Assembly (NCBI GenBank): GCA_949316495.1
Contig: OX439004.1
Span: forward strand, 5,132,185-5,196,184
Direction of reading: 5' to 3'
Source: Amphiduros pacificus
Taxonomy: Eukaryota > Annelida > Polychaeta > Phyllodocida > Hesionidae
Length of the DNA: 64,000 nt
The notes beneath the pieces are model-generated. The model did not search any database and was not told the DNA's origin. It worked only from the letters and a program-made list of their open reading frames with translations. A program made the translations under genes and the position numbers. Positions 1 to 12,500 of this stretch are shown in pieces (the first letter of the stretch is position 1; each line of letters opens with the position of its first letter).

Positions 1-217
1 AAGTTATCCACAAAAGTAGCAAAGTTATCCACAAAAATAGGAAAGTTATCCACAAAAATAGGAAAGTTGTCTACAAAAAAGGAAAGTTATCTACAAAAAT
101 ATGAAAGTTGCCTACAAAAATAGGAAATTTATCCACTAAAATAGGAAAGTTGTCTACAAAAATAGGAAAGTTGTCTACAAAAATAGGAAGGTTATCAACA
201 AAAATAGGAGGGTTGTC
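1..217. repeat. 21-bp minisatellite, cut by window start
   Basis: About ten tandem copies of a 21-bp unit built around AAAGTTATCCACAAAAATAGG, with substitutions such as GTTGTC for GTTATC. One copy is 2 bp shorter. The array is cut by the window's left end, so its full length is unknown. The period is a multiple of three, so one frame stays open as a seven-residue repeat (LSTKIGK). There is no sign of a real gene. Confidence 0.95.
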
Positions 218-1618
218 CCTAATTGGTCATTCTCGTGTCGGGGTGGGATCACATTTGATATTAGAACACACCGTTAATGATTGGTATATTGACAGTACAT
301 GTGCCAGATCTTTTTTATTGTAGTACATTCATACATACCTGTTTATGCAGAACGTGTTTTTATATGAATATTATTTTCATTTTATATTTAATAACTGTTT
401 TATTACTACTATTTATAGATAGTAATAAACGGGGGGTGGGGAATTCAAACTAATTAAGCTGAAAGGTATGTTTTGGACGTGCCTAGTTTCTTTTACACTG
501 TCAGATGTTAGTATGATATTGTCTAAACCTCGTTTACTTTGAGACTACGGCAAACATTCGTGTTACTTATCCAATAATTAACTTAAGCATCGGGATTTCT
601 AAGATCAACAATACTTGTTCCAAGGACATACCATACACACAACTAGCCGGGGTGTGATATCACTCGTTGCGATTTCAACTTTTCTTGGGGTGACAGGTTA
701 TGATATATGAAGAGTATGTTCTCAGAGTATACAAGAGATAATACATCGACCCCTCCCTCATGAATGCCAGATATCTGCCTTGATATCAGACATTCATTCA
801 GGGGATAGTGTATCATCTCATATATAATTTCGCCCAGATCCTCATAGCTGAAATCAGAAATGTAATTGACCACTGAAATATCATGTTTGATATTTTTAAA
901 AAAAGACCAGAAATCAATATAAAATAAAAATACTCTTGATTGACGTTTTACATACAATGGATAGCCCTGGGACCCTCGATGTCATAAATCATGATAATCG
1001 TATATGATGTAAATGATGTTATTAAGGTGGCCAACCTCCATCGCTGTCCTTCTTGGGTTAATGACCCTTCCTGATGCCGAAGCTTATAAACATATACCTT
1101 GTATTAATTTCAAGTTGTACAAAATAAAACCTACCTTAATTAAGCATTTTTATATATTCATGTAGATATTAATTTCTCAGATTAAATTCTTGTATCAACT
1201 CCAACATTTATTATTTGGAAATTGTGTTTTCCTTCATGTTAAATCTAATTATACAAGGATTGTGAATGAGTTGCACAGAGGTAGTATTGTATTACCTTGT
1301 ATAATGTAAGATACAACCCCCACATGTTTAATATATGTAGATGACCTAACCTATCCTTCTGAAGTTGTTTTTATCATGTAACCTGTTAATACTTCCACAA
1401 ATATCATTTCTATCATATATTGATCATATATTTACTCACTGATATGCCCAAATCAACATAATCTTTGACACATTTCTTGTGTTTATATGTAAGTATTCTA
1501 GACGTGGAAATAATTATAACCATTTTTTACTGAAACATATTAGAAAGATAAATGGATAATTCATTCCTCTCTCAATGCTCACGATAGTTTACCAACTGAA
1601 AGAATCTCGCCTCGTGTT
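218..1618. other. AT-rich unique DNA, no gene seen
   Basis: Unique AT-rich sequence between two minisatellites. A 104-codon minus-strand frame at 643-957 has no ATG at its start and matches no family I recognise; I do not call it as a gene. The only structure noted is the imperfect hairpin at 761-796. Confidence 0.6.
761..796. other. imperfect inverted repeat (hairpin)
   Basis: The 15-base arm TGAATGCCAGATATC is followed after six bases by GATATCAGACATTCA. The arms pair at 12 of 15 positions, and weaker pairing continues outward on both sides. It could fold as a short hairpin RNA or be a chance palindrome. The loop is small for an ordinary animal pre-miRNA. Confidence 0.55.
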
Positions 1619-3095
1619 TGGGGACTGGCTGACAGAGATGATAGAATGAACTGGGGACTGGCTGACAGAGATGATAGAATGAGCTGGGGACTGGCTGACA
1701 GAGATGATAGAATGAACTGGGGACTGGCTGACAGAGATGATAGAATGAGCTGGGGACTGGCGGACATAGATGATAGAATGAGCTGGGGACTGGCTGCCAG
1801 AGATGATAGAATGAGCTGGGGACTGGCTGACAGAGATGATAGAGTGAGCTGGGGACTGGCTGACAGAGATGATAGAATGAGCTGGGGACTGGCGGACATA
1901 GATGATAGAATGAGCTGGGGACTGGCTGACAGAGATGATAGAATGAGCGGGGGACTGGCTGACAGAGATGATAGAGTGAGCTGTGGACTGGCTGACAGAG
2001 ATTATAGAGTGAGCTGGGGATTGGCTGATAGAGATGATAGAATGAGCTGGGGACTGGCTGACAGAGATGATAGAATGAGCAGGGGACTGGCTAACAGAGA
2101 TGATAGAATGAGCTGGGGACTGGCTGACAGAGATGATAGAGTGAGCTGTGGACTGGCTGACAGAGATTATAGAGTGAGCTGGGGATTGGCGGATAGAGAT
2201 GATAGAATGAGCTGGGGACTGGGTGATAGAAATGAAAAAATGAACTGGGGACTGGCTGACAGAGATGATAGAATGAGCTGGGGACTGACTGATAGAGATG
2301 ATAGAATGAGCTGGGGACTGGTTGACAGAGATAATAGAATGAGCTGGGGACTGGCTGACAGAGATGATAGAGTGAGCTGTGGACTGGCTGACAGAGATTA
2401 TAGAGTGAGCTGGGGATTGGCTGATAGAGATGATAGAATGAGCTGGGGACTGGCTGACAGAGATGATAGAATGAGCAGGGGACTGGCTAACAGAGATGAT
2501 AGAATGAGCTGGTGACTGGCTGACAGAGATGATAGAGTGAGCTGTGGACTGGCTGACAGAGATTATAGAGTGAGCTGGGGATTGGCGGATAGAGATGATA
2601 GAATGAGCTGGGGACTGGGTGATAGAAATGAAAAAATGAACTGGGGACTGGCTGACAGAGATGATAGAATGAGCTGGGGACTGACTGATAGAGATGATAG
2701 AATGAGCTGGGGACTGGTTGACAGAGATAATAGAATGAGCTGGGGACTGGCTAACAGAGATGATAGAATGAGCTGGGGACTGGCTGACAGAGATGATAGA
2801 GTGAGCTGTGGACTGGCTGACAGAGATGATAGAATGAGCTGGGGACTGGTTGACAGAGATGATAGAATGAGCTGGGGACTGGCTGACAGAGATGATAGAG
2901 TGAGCTGTGGACTGGCTGATAGAGATGATAAAATGAGCTGGGGACTGCCTGACAGAGATGATAGAATGAGCTGGGGACTGGCTAATATAGATGATAGAAT
3001 GAACTGGGGACTGGCTGACAGAGATGATAGAATGAGCTGGGGACTGCCTGATAGAGATGATAGAATGAGCTGGGGATTGGTTGATAGAAGTGAGT
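1619..3095. repeat. 33-bp minisatellite with 396-bp higher-order repeat
   Basis: About 45 tandem copies of a 33-bp unit (AGCTGGGGACTGGCTGACAG followed by AGATGATAGAATG). Variant units such as GAGCTGTGGACTGG and GGGTGATAGAAATGAAAAAA recur exactly 396 bp apart (1981/2377, 2146/2542, 2221/2617). This shows a 12-unit block duplicated in tandem over about 1950-2742. The period is 11 codons, so long frames stay open on both strands (SWGLADRDDRM on plus, QSPAHSIISVS on minus). The longest minus frame, 1589-3163, has no ATG in the unique DNA before the repeat, which argues against a gene. Confidence 0.97.
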
Positions 3096-3769
3096 GGGGG
3101 ACAAAAACAAATGGCCTGGGGATCTGCACCGATATCATCCTCTTTTAACAATGCTCTCTCCAATTTAACATCTGCTATCTTTTTTCTTTCTTAATTTAAA
3201 TGTTGACGGAGTCCATTAAATGTTCTTTTTTGGCATTTCATCAATGAAGTCAATTAAAGTTCATTGAGAGCTTATCGTGTATAATCAAGCCATGTCACAC
3301 AGGATTCGTCGTCTCATTTATCTTTCCTCATGATGAACCTGGAATTCTGAAAAAAATAGCTGTTCACAACCCACATTCACATTAATCTGTGCATTGCGTA
3401 GCAGGAAATATTTTCTCATATGATCAATACATCAACGCATATGTATTCCCATATTAAAATATATCATTCCCAAATTCAATACAATAAATCATATCATCAG
3501 GTTTGAGCTAGAAATATTATCTCCAATTCTCATGAATATAAAAAAAGGATTTCTTGAGCTTTATTGTTTCACATCTTTACAGCAAACTCCACAATTTCCT
3601 GGCTGAATGAATGGCCTATAAGCATTGTTAAGTCCACTGATACTGGTGTGTAGATTCATTTAATCAGACACAATTACACATAATTATTGCACCGCTGCCA
3701 TAAATAGTCGACGGCAAGATCAAAGGGGATACCGCCCGAGGTGGCTGGTGAGGAGGAAAGAGATTAGAT
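3096..3769. other. unique DNA between arrays
   Basis: AT-rich sequence with no recognisable gene or element. It separates the 33-bp and 60-bp arrays. Confidence 0.6.
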
Positions 3770-4180
3770 ATGATGGTGGAGTCATCTGTCTGATCTATGC
3801 ACCTATCCACTAGGTGGGGAGGCACATATATAATGGCGGACTAATCTGTTTGATCAATGCATCTATCAATGCGAGGAGAGATGCATGTGAAATGGTTTGG
3901 CCGTCTGTTTGATGTAATGTGTCTATCAAAGGAATGGAGAGTGATTTAAAATTATATATATATATAAATGATATACGTGACAATTGGACACGTGAGACAT
4001 CACAGCCATCTGATCTATGCTCCTATCAGTTGATGGGAAGGGAAATATGTATTGAAAGAGCTATCTGATCAATGAATCTATATCTTGGGTTGGTGAACAT
4101 ATATGACAGTAGTTATCTGTCTAATCTGTTCCCCGATAATCAGGGAGCAGAGGGATACATGTGAAAATAGAGCTATATGT
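3770..4180. repeat. decayed left edge of the 60-bp array
   Basis: Strongly diverged units recur at irregular spacing. Each keeps pieces of the downstream unit, such as ATCTGTCTGATCTATGCACC, the phrase CTATCA, a purine-rich AGGGGAGG-like stretch and ATATGTGA. The divergence contrasts with the near-identical units after 4295 and is what is expected at an old array edge that no longer takes part in homogenisation. A short (TA)n lies at about 3953-3966. Confidence 0.8.
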
Positions 4181-7100
4181 CTAATCTATTCACCTATATG
4201 CTGGGAGGGGAGGGATATATGTGACACTAGAGTTATCTGTCTGATCTGTTTCCATATTTTTATACGTACAGCAGACATATAACGTAGTGGGAGGGGAGGG
4301 ATATATGTGACAGTTATATGAGGAGTTATCTGTCTGATCTGTTCACCTATATGCTGGGAGGGGAGGGATATATGTGACAGTAGAGTTATCTGTCTGATCT
4401 ATTCACCTATATGCTGGGAGGGGAGGGATATATGTGACAGTAGAGTTATCTGTCTGATCTATTCACATATATGCTGGGAGGGGAGGGATATATATGACAG
4501 TAGAGTTATCTGTCTGAGCTATTCCCTATATGCTGGGAGAGGAGGGATATATGTGACAGTAGAGTTATCTGTCTGATCTGTTCACCTATATGCTGGGAGG
4601 GGAGGGATATATGTGACAGTAGAGTTATCTGTCTGATCTGTTCACCCATATGCTGGGAGGGGAGGGATATATGTGACAGTAGAGTTATCTGTCTGATCTG
4701 TTCACCTATATGCTGGAAGGAGAGGGATATATGTGACAGTAGAGTCATCTGTCTGATCTGTTCACCTATATGCTGGGAGGGGAGGGATATATGTGACAGT
4801 AGAGTTATCTGTCTGATCTGTTCACCTATATGCTGGGAGGGGGGATATATGTGACAGTAGAGTTATCTGTCTGATCTATTAACCTATATGCTGGGAGGGG
4901 AGGGATAGATGTGACAGTAGAGTCATCTGTCTGATCTGCTCAACTATATGCTGGGAGGGGAGGGATATATGTGACAGTAGAGTTATCTGTCTGATCTGTT
5001 CACCTATATGCTGGGAGGAGAGGGATATATGTGACAGTAGAGTTATCTGTCTGATCTTTTCACCTATATGCTGAGAGGGGAGGGATATATGTGACAGTAG
5101 AGTTATCTGTCTGATCTATTCACCTATATGCTGAGAGGGGAGGGATATATGTGACAGTAGAGTTATCTGTCTGATCTGTTCACCTATATGCTGGGAGGGG
5201 AGGGATATATGTGACAGTAGAGTTATCTGTCTGATCTGTTCACTATATGCTGGGAGGGGGGGATATATGTGACAGTAGAGTTATCTGTCTGATCTGTTCA
5301 CCTATATGCTGGGAGGGGAGGGATATATGTGACGGTAGAGCTATCTGTCTGATCTGTTCACCTATATGCTGGGAGGGGAGGGATATATGTGACAGTAGAG
5401 TTATCTGTCTGATCTATTCACCTATATGCTGGGAGGGGAGGGATATATGTGACAGTAGAGTTATCTGCCTGATCTGTTCACTATATGCTGGGAGGGGAGG
5501 GATATATGTGACAGCAGATTTATCTGTCTGATCTGTTCACCTATATGCTGGGAGGGGAGGGATATATGTGACAGTAGAGTTATCTGTCTGATCTATTCAC
5601 CTATATGTTGGGAGGGGAGGGATATATGTGACAGTAGAGTTATCTGTCTGATCTATTCACCTATATGTTGGGAGGGGAGGGATATATGTGACAGTAGAGT
5701 TATCTGTCTGATCTGTTCACCTATATGCTGGGAGGGAAGGGATATATGTGACAGTAGAGTTATCTGTCTGATCTATTCACCTATATGCTGGGAGGGGAGG
5801 GATATATGTGACAGTAGAGTTATCTATCTGATCTATTCAACTATATGCTGAGAGGGGAGGGATATATGTGACAGTGGAGTTATCTGTCCGATCTGTTCAC
5901 CTATATGCTGGGAGGGGAGGGATATATGTGACAGTAGAGTTATCTGTCTGATCTGTTCACCTATATGCTGGGAGGGGAGGGATATATGTGACAGTAGAGT
6001 TATCTGTCTGATCTATTCACCTATATGTTGGGAGGGGAGGGATATATGTGACAGTAGAGTTATCTGTCTGATCTGTTCACCTATATGCTGGGAGGGGAGG
6101 GATATATGTGACAGTAGAGTTATCTATCTGATCTATTCAACTATATGCTGGGAGGGGAGGGATATATGTGACAGTAGAGTTATCTGTCTGATCTGTTCAC
6201 CTATATGCTGGGAGGGATATATGTGACAGTAGAGTTATCTGTCTGATCTGTTCACCTATATGCTGGGAGGGGAGGGATATATGTGACAGTAGAGTTATCT
6301 GTCTGATCTGTTCACCTATATGCTGGGAGGGGAGGGATATATGTGACAGTAGAGTTATCTGTCTGATCTGTTCACCTATATGCTGGGAGGGGAGGGATAT
6401 ATGTGACAGTAGAGTTATCTATCTGATCTATTCAACTATATGCTGAGAGGGGAGGGATATATGTGACAGTAGAGTTATCTGTCTGATCTGTTCACCTATA
6501 TGCTGGGAGGGGAGGGATATATGTGACAGTAGAGTTATCTGTCTGATCTGTTCACCTATATGCTGGGAGGGGAGGGATATATGTGACAGTAGAGTTATCT
6601 GTCTGATCTATTCACCTATATGTTGGGAGGGGAGGGATATATGTGACAGTAGAGTTATCTGTCTGATCTGTTCACCTATATGCTGGGAGGGGAGGGATAT
6701 ATGTGACAGTAGAGTTATCTATCTGATCTATTCAACTATATGCTGGGAGGGGAGGGATATATGTGACAGTAGAGTTATCTGTCTGATCTGTTCACCTATA
6801 TGCTGGGAGGGGAGGGATATATGTGACAGTAGAGTTATCTATCTGATCTATTCAACTATATGCTGGGAGGGGAGGGATATATGTGACAGTAGAGTTATCT
6901 GTCTGATCTATTCACCTATATGCTGGGAGGGGAGGGATATATGTGACAGTAGAGTTATCTGTCTGATCTGTTCACCTATATGCTGGGAAGGGAGGGATAT
7001 ATGTGACAGTAGAGTTATCTATCTGATCTATTCCCTATATGCTGAGAGGGGAGGGATATATGTGACAGTGGAGTTATCTGTCCGATCTGTTCACCTATAT

Positions 7101-9463
7101 GCTGGGAGGGATATATGTGACAGTAGAGTTATCTGTCTGATCTGTTCACCTATATGCTGGGAGGGGAGGGATATATGTGACAGTAGAGTTATCTGTCTGA
7201 TCTATTCACCTATATGCTGGGAGGAGAGGGATATATGTGACAGTAGAGTTATCTATCTGATCTGTTCACCTATATGCTGGGAGGGGAGGGATATATATGA
7301 CAGTAGAGTTATCTGTCTGATCTATTCACCTATATGCTGGAAGGAGAGGGATATATGTGACAGTAGAGTTATCTGTCTGATCTGTTCACCTATATGCTGG
7401 GAGGGGAGGGATATATGTGACAGTAGAGTTATCTGTCTGATCTGTTCACCTATATGATGGGAGGGGAGGGATATATGTGACAGTAGAGTTATCTGTCTGA
7501 TCTGTTCACCTATATGATGGGAGGGGAGGGATATATGTGACAGTAGAGTTATCTGTCTGATCTTTTCACCTATATGCTGGAAGGAGAGGGATATATGTGA
7601 CAGTAGAGTTATCTATCTGATCTGTTCACCTATATGCTTGGAGGGGAGGGATATATGTGACAGTAGAGTTATCTGTCTGATCTGTTCACCTATATGTTGG
7701 GAGGGGAAGGATATATATGACAGTAGAGTTATCTGTCTGATCTATTCACCTATATGCTGGGAGGGGAGGGGTATATGTGACAGTAGAGTTATCTGTCTGA
7801 TCTGTTCACCTATATAATGGGAGGGGAGGGATATATGTGACAGTAGAGTTATCTGTCTGATCTATTCACCTATATGCTGGGAGGGGAGGGATATATGTGA
7901 CAGTAGAGTTATCTGTCTGATCTATTCACCTATATGCTGGGAGGGGAGGGATATATGTGACAGTAGAGTAATATGTCTGTTCTATTCACCTATATGCTGG
8001 GAGGGGAGGGATATATGTGACAGTAGAGTTATCTGTCTGATCTGTTCACCTATATACTGGGAGGGGAGGGATATATGTGGCAGTAGAGTTATCTGCCTGA
8101 TCTGTTCACCTATATGCTGGGAGGGGAGGGATATATGTGACAGTAGAGTTATCTGTCTGATCTATTCACCTATATGCTGGGATGGGAGGGATATATGTGA
8201 CAGTAGAGTTATCTGTCTGATCTATTCACCTATATGCTGGGAGGGGAGGGATATATGTGACAGTAGAGTTATCTGTCTGATCTATTCACCTATATGCTGG
8301 GAGGGGAGGGATATATGTGACAGTAGAGTTATCTGCCTGATCTATTCACCTATATGCTGGGAGGGGAGGGATATATGTGACAGTAGAGTTATCTGCCTGA
8401 TCTATTCACCTATATGCTGGGAGGGGAGGGATATATGTGACAGTAGAGTTATCTGTCTGATCTATTCACCTATATGCTGGGAGGGGAGGGATATATGTGA
8501 CAGTAGAGTTATCTGCCTGATCTATTCACCTATATGCTGGGAGGGGAGGGATATATGTGACAGTAGAGTTATCTGCCTGATCTATTCACCTATATGCTGG
8601 GAGGGGAGGGATATATGTGACAGTAGAGTTATCTGCCTGATCTATTCACCTATATGCTGGGAGGGGAGGGATATATGTGACAGTAGAGTTATCTGTCTGA
8701 TCTGTTCACCTATATGCTGGGAGGGGAGGGATATATGTGACAGTAGAGTTATCTGTCTGATCTGTTCACCTATATGCTGGGAGGGGAGGGATATATGTGA
8801 CAGTAGAGTTATCTGTCTGATCTGTTCACCTATATGCTGGGAGGGGAGGGATATATGTGACAGTAGAATTATCTGTCTGATCTGTTCACCTATATGCTGG
8901 GAGGGGAGGGATATATGTGACAGTAGAGTTATCTGTCTGATCTGTTCACCTATATGCTGGGAGGGGAGGGATATATGTGACAGTAGAGTTATCTGTCTGA
9001 TCTGTTCACCTATATGCTGGGAGGGGAGGGATATATGCTGGGAGGGGAGGGATATATGTGACAGTAGAGTTATCTGTCTGATCTGTTCACCTATATGCTG
9101 GGAGGGGAGGGATATATGTGACATAAGAGTTATCTGCCTGATCTGTTCACTATATGCTGGGAGGGGAGGGATATATGTGACAGTAGAGTTATCTGCCTGA
9201 TCTATTCACCTATATGCTGGGAGGGGAGGGATATATGTGACAGTAGAGTTATCTGTCTAATATATTCACCTATATGCTGGGAGGGGAGGGATATATGTGA
9301 CAGTAGAGTTATATGTCTGATCTATTCACCTATATGCTTGGAGGGGAGGGATATATGGGACAGTAGAGTTATCTGTCTGATCTATTCACCTATATGCTGG
9401 GAGGGGAGGGATATATGCTGGGAGGAGGGATATATGTGACAGTACAGTCATCTGTCTGATCTG
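4181..9463. repeat. 60-bp minisatellite, about 88 copies
   Basis: Tandem 60-bp units carry TATATGCTGGGAGGGGAGGG, then ATATATGTGACAGTAGAGTT, then ATCTGTCTGATCTGTTCACC. The copies are very similar across about 5.3 kb. A five-unit pattern (one GTTGGG unit plus one ATCTATCTGATCTATTCAAC unit) repeats every 300 bp between 5821 and 6900. The block starting at 5821 recurs at 6416; the 595-bp offset is explained by one unit near 6200 that lacks 5 bp. Each unit contains GGGAGGGGAGGG. At 4249-4288 one unit is interrupted by a copy of the array's right flank. Small internal duplications of the G-rich block lie near 9030 and 9415. Confidence 0.97.
4249..4288 (+). repeat. copy of the array's right flank inside the array
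   Basis: These 40 bases, from TTTCCATATTT to ACGTAGT, match 9464-9503 at the right end of the array with three mismatches. The match includes ACAGCAGACATATAACGTAG, which is not part of the 60-bp unit. Confidence 0.9.
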
Positions 9464-9503
9464 TTTCCATATTTCTATACCCACAGCAGACATATAACGT
9501 AGT
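9464..9503 (+). repeat. right boundary of the 60-bp array
   Basis: First non-repeat sequence after the 60-bp array, and the partner of the embedded copy at 4249-4288. Unique DNA follows directly. Confidence 0.85.
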
Positions 9504-12500
9504 TATTGGACAAAACTTAATGTTCAGTCTTCAGGATTCATGGAAAGACATTTCTTGTGTTGATATATTTTGTTTTGTAAGCTATAGTTATCCTGTCATA
9601 ACGTATCGAATGTGACAGCGATGACCATTGTGCTGTTTGAAAAGAGGTCACATCATTTTACTGGCAGGAGTTCCTGGTATGCACTGGAAGCATGACTGAC
9701 AAGCAAATATGCACAAATCTTGTCAGATATGGACTTAGAATCTTCTGCTGTCGTCTGCTTATAACCCGCACATTCCTAACAGTGCCTAGTGTCAACCGTG
9801 TCTCATATCTGGAACATAGTTGGCGTGGGTGAAATCTACATATATGTTAATTCACACAGGCACAGCTCTCCATAGCTTTGGCTGGCGAACTCTTCTATTT
9901 TGAAAATTGTTGAAAACCAAAATAGTTTTTGATCACAGTTTCAAAAATACATGTCCAATCATCATGTTTAATACATCTATGGAAAGCTCAAGAGATTTAA
10001 TTCTGAAAAATGTATTTTTTAGTCTGGTCACATGACTTAACTAGCATATTGATACCTCATTAAAATATGTGATTTTTTAATTTTACAGAATCTTGTATTG
10101 TAAGGTTTGCATGAGGAAGAGCATAAAATTCTAGCTGGATTTCATAATTTATTTGTGAAGAACATTATTCATTGTTAAATGGCATTCAAAATAGCCCCCT
10201 TTTTCAAGTGCCTTTTACGCACTTAAAAATTGTCCAATTATTCTTTTTGAAATATCAAAAATAACCTTAATTTTTATGTAGTATCAACAAATCATATTTA
10301 TTCTCACTTTACATGAAAACTTAATATTTTTTATTTATTCATTATGTAAAATTATGCAAATTGGGTCATGTGATAAAATCTTTCAAAATAATTTTGAATC
10401 TGGGAAATTTTCAGGTTTTTATTGATGTATTGCGCGCGTGGATAGGCCATTTATTTGAGATATCATTATCAAAAGTGTTTAGAAACAAGAAGTTTAACGT
10501 TGACAATCTGGGGCGGAAGTATTGAGGGTTATTTATGCTTGTGTGTTAGGTTCATGTGTGTAATCCCATTCCAAAATTTCACCCTTTTATGTTTGAGTCC
10601 AAAATGAAGCCAATCTTCGAAGGAATGTTTTGTTTGTGACCAAATAATAACTGTATCATTCCTTTTCATGTTATTTATATTATTAACACTATCTAATCTA
10701 TCTATCTTTAAAACAGTTTCACAGAAATCCCTGAACTATTTTTTTTAAGAATCTCACTGTTTCACTTAAAATGGCGCAGGCTTTATGTTGTGGTCAGCTG
10801 CAGTGACACATAGATTAGACGCCAGATCCTGCTATAAATCACCTATAAGGCTGATACATCATAGTGCCACAATCACACCTCCATGTGTACATTTTGTATG
10901 AGGTCTGCTCAAATATTAAGATGTTATGCGTTGTCTTGGAGGTAAGGCGAAATAACGTAAGGATGACTAAGGCTTATTTTATGTGCAGTTTCTGCCAACA
11001 GTAAAAGAGACAGAAATTATTTATATTCATTTCAGAGTAAGCACAATTTGAAACGAAAATTTCACTCTGCTCAATAAAAATCGCGAATTTTGTTAAACAA
11101 TGTCGCACGAGAGCATAACTTTATGCCATGCTCCGGTTACAGATCTGAAAGAACTGAACTTATATCATATTACCGAGAGAAAATTAATTACATAAAGATT
11201 AGTTATAAAATCAATATTATGTCCAAAGGTCCAAATTTAACACATCGATTGATTCAAATATTGGGACATTTATTTATTTATTTTTCTTATATAAAGTTTC
11301 TTAAATGCTCAAGATGCATTCACAAAGGCCTCACGGCCATTTGTGCAATTCTATCTTAAATGTGCGGTGAATTTGCCAACCCCCACATCTGCATGGCGAG
11401 AGAGAGAGAGAGAGAGAGTGATGAATTAATATCTGATTTTCAGATTGCTAAAAGAACTATGGATCTGGAATTACAGAAGACACGACGTTGTCACTCTCTG
11501 TAAGAATGAGGAATTACAGAGAAATCTCATGTGTCACCGTCACATTGAGGCCCCGATTCATGCCTCATTCTGACAATGTCAACAGCATTGGGTGGAATTT
11601 AAATCATGAAGCTATCTCACTGTGATATTAAATCAATCCCGCCTTCCTCCGCCTCATTGCCGACAATTAATACAATTAGAATGCCTCCATAATAAAGTGT
11701 TATTCTAACCATTTGTGTGGGGGTCTCTCATACAGAAGATCTTATCTTTTTATAAGTATTTCAATAATGCAGATTATGTAGCAGAGAACTGTTGAGTGTG
11801 ATGTATGTTGCAGATATAGAGATTTGATTAATCCACTCCTGGTACGGATTAACACTTGATAATCACAATTCGCTACAATGTGTTGCGGAGCTGCAGTCAA
11901 AACGTCAAGCCATCTCGGTGTATTATTAATATTCCCAATTTGGGAGACAATGGAAGCAGTTTTTATGTAGCCATAAAGCCCCCATAGTAATCAGAGGGAC
12001 TCTTTACCGCCAGGGAGTGTCATAAATACTGCAAGGCGGGCTCACACGCCTCATACGATTATGTATAAGGAGGTGCCATTTAGACAGCAGAAATCTGATA
12101 AATGACAATAATATGGGTGTCATCTCCCACTCCCGTCTCAGGGTGATCTGATGCCAGAACACTCAAAGTCAACACATTTATTTGACTACATATCTTAGGC
12201 ATTATCTCAGGAGGAGAGCATGGCTTCCAACTAAACATTGCTAGATTGAGGATGATAAAGGAAGCGTAAAATGGCAGAATGTTGCTCAAAATCAGCTTAT
12301 TTATCTAGTCACTACACTCAGAATGACAGAATAAGGAAACACAAATTGGACAGAAGAAACGGTTTGCAGTTGTGTGTGCTTGTAATTAACGAATACGATG
12401 ATGAGATAATGACTACCAAAGAGGACTTATTTCACTAATTTGGTTTTCAGTTATCAGACGTGAAGATTGTGCTTGATTAGAATGTCTTGTGGTTCACTGT

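Noticed and set aside
1589-3163. 524-codon minus-strand frame of 11-residue repeats (QSPAHSIISVS)
   Set aside because: The 33-bp period keeps frames open on both strands, and the unique part before the repeat has no ATG. No unique domain, no signal peptide.
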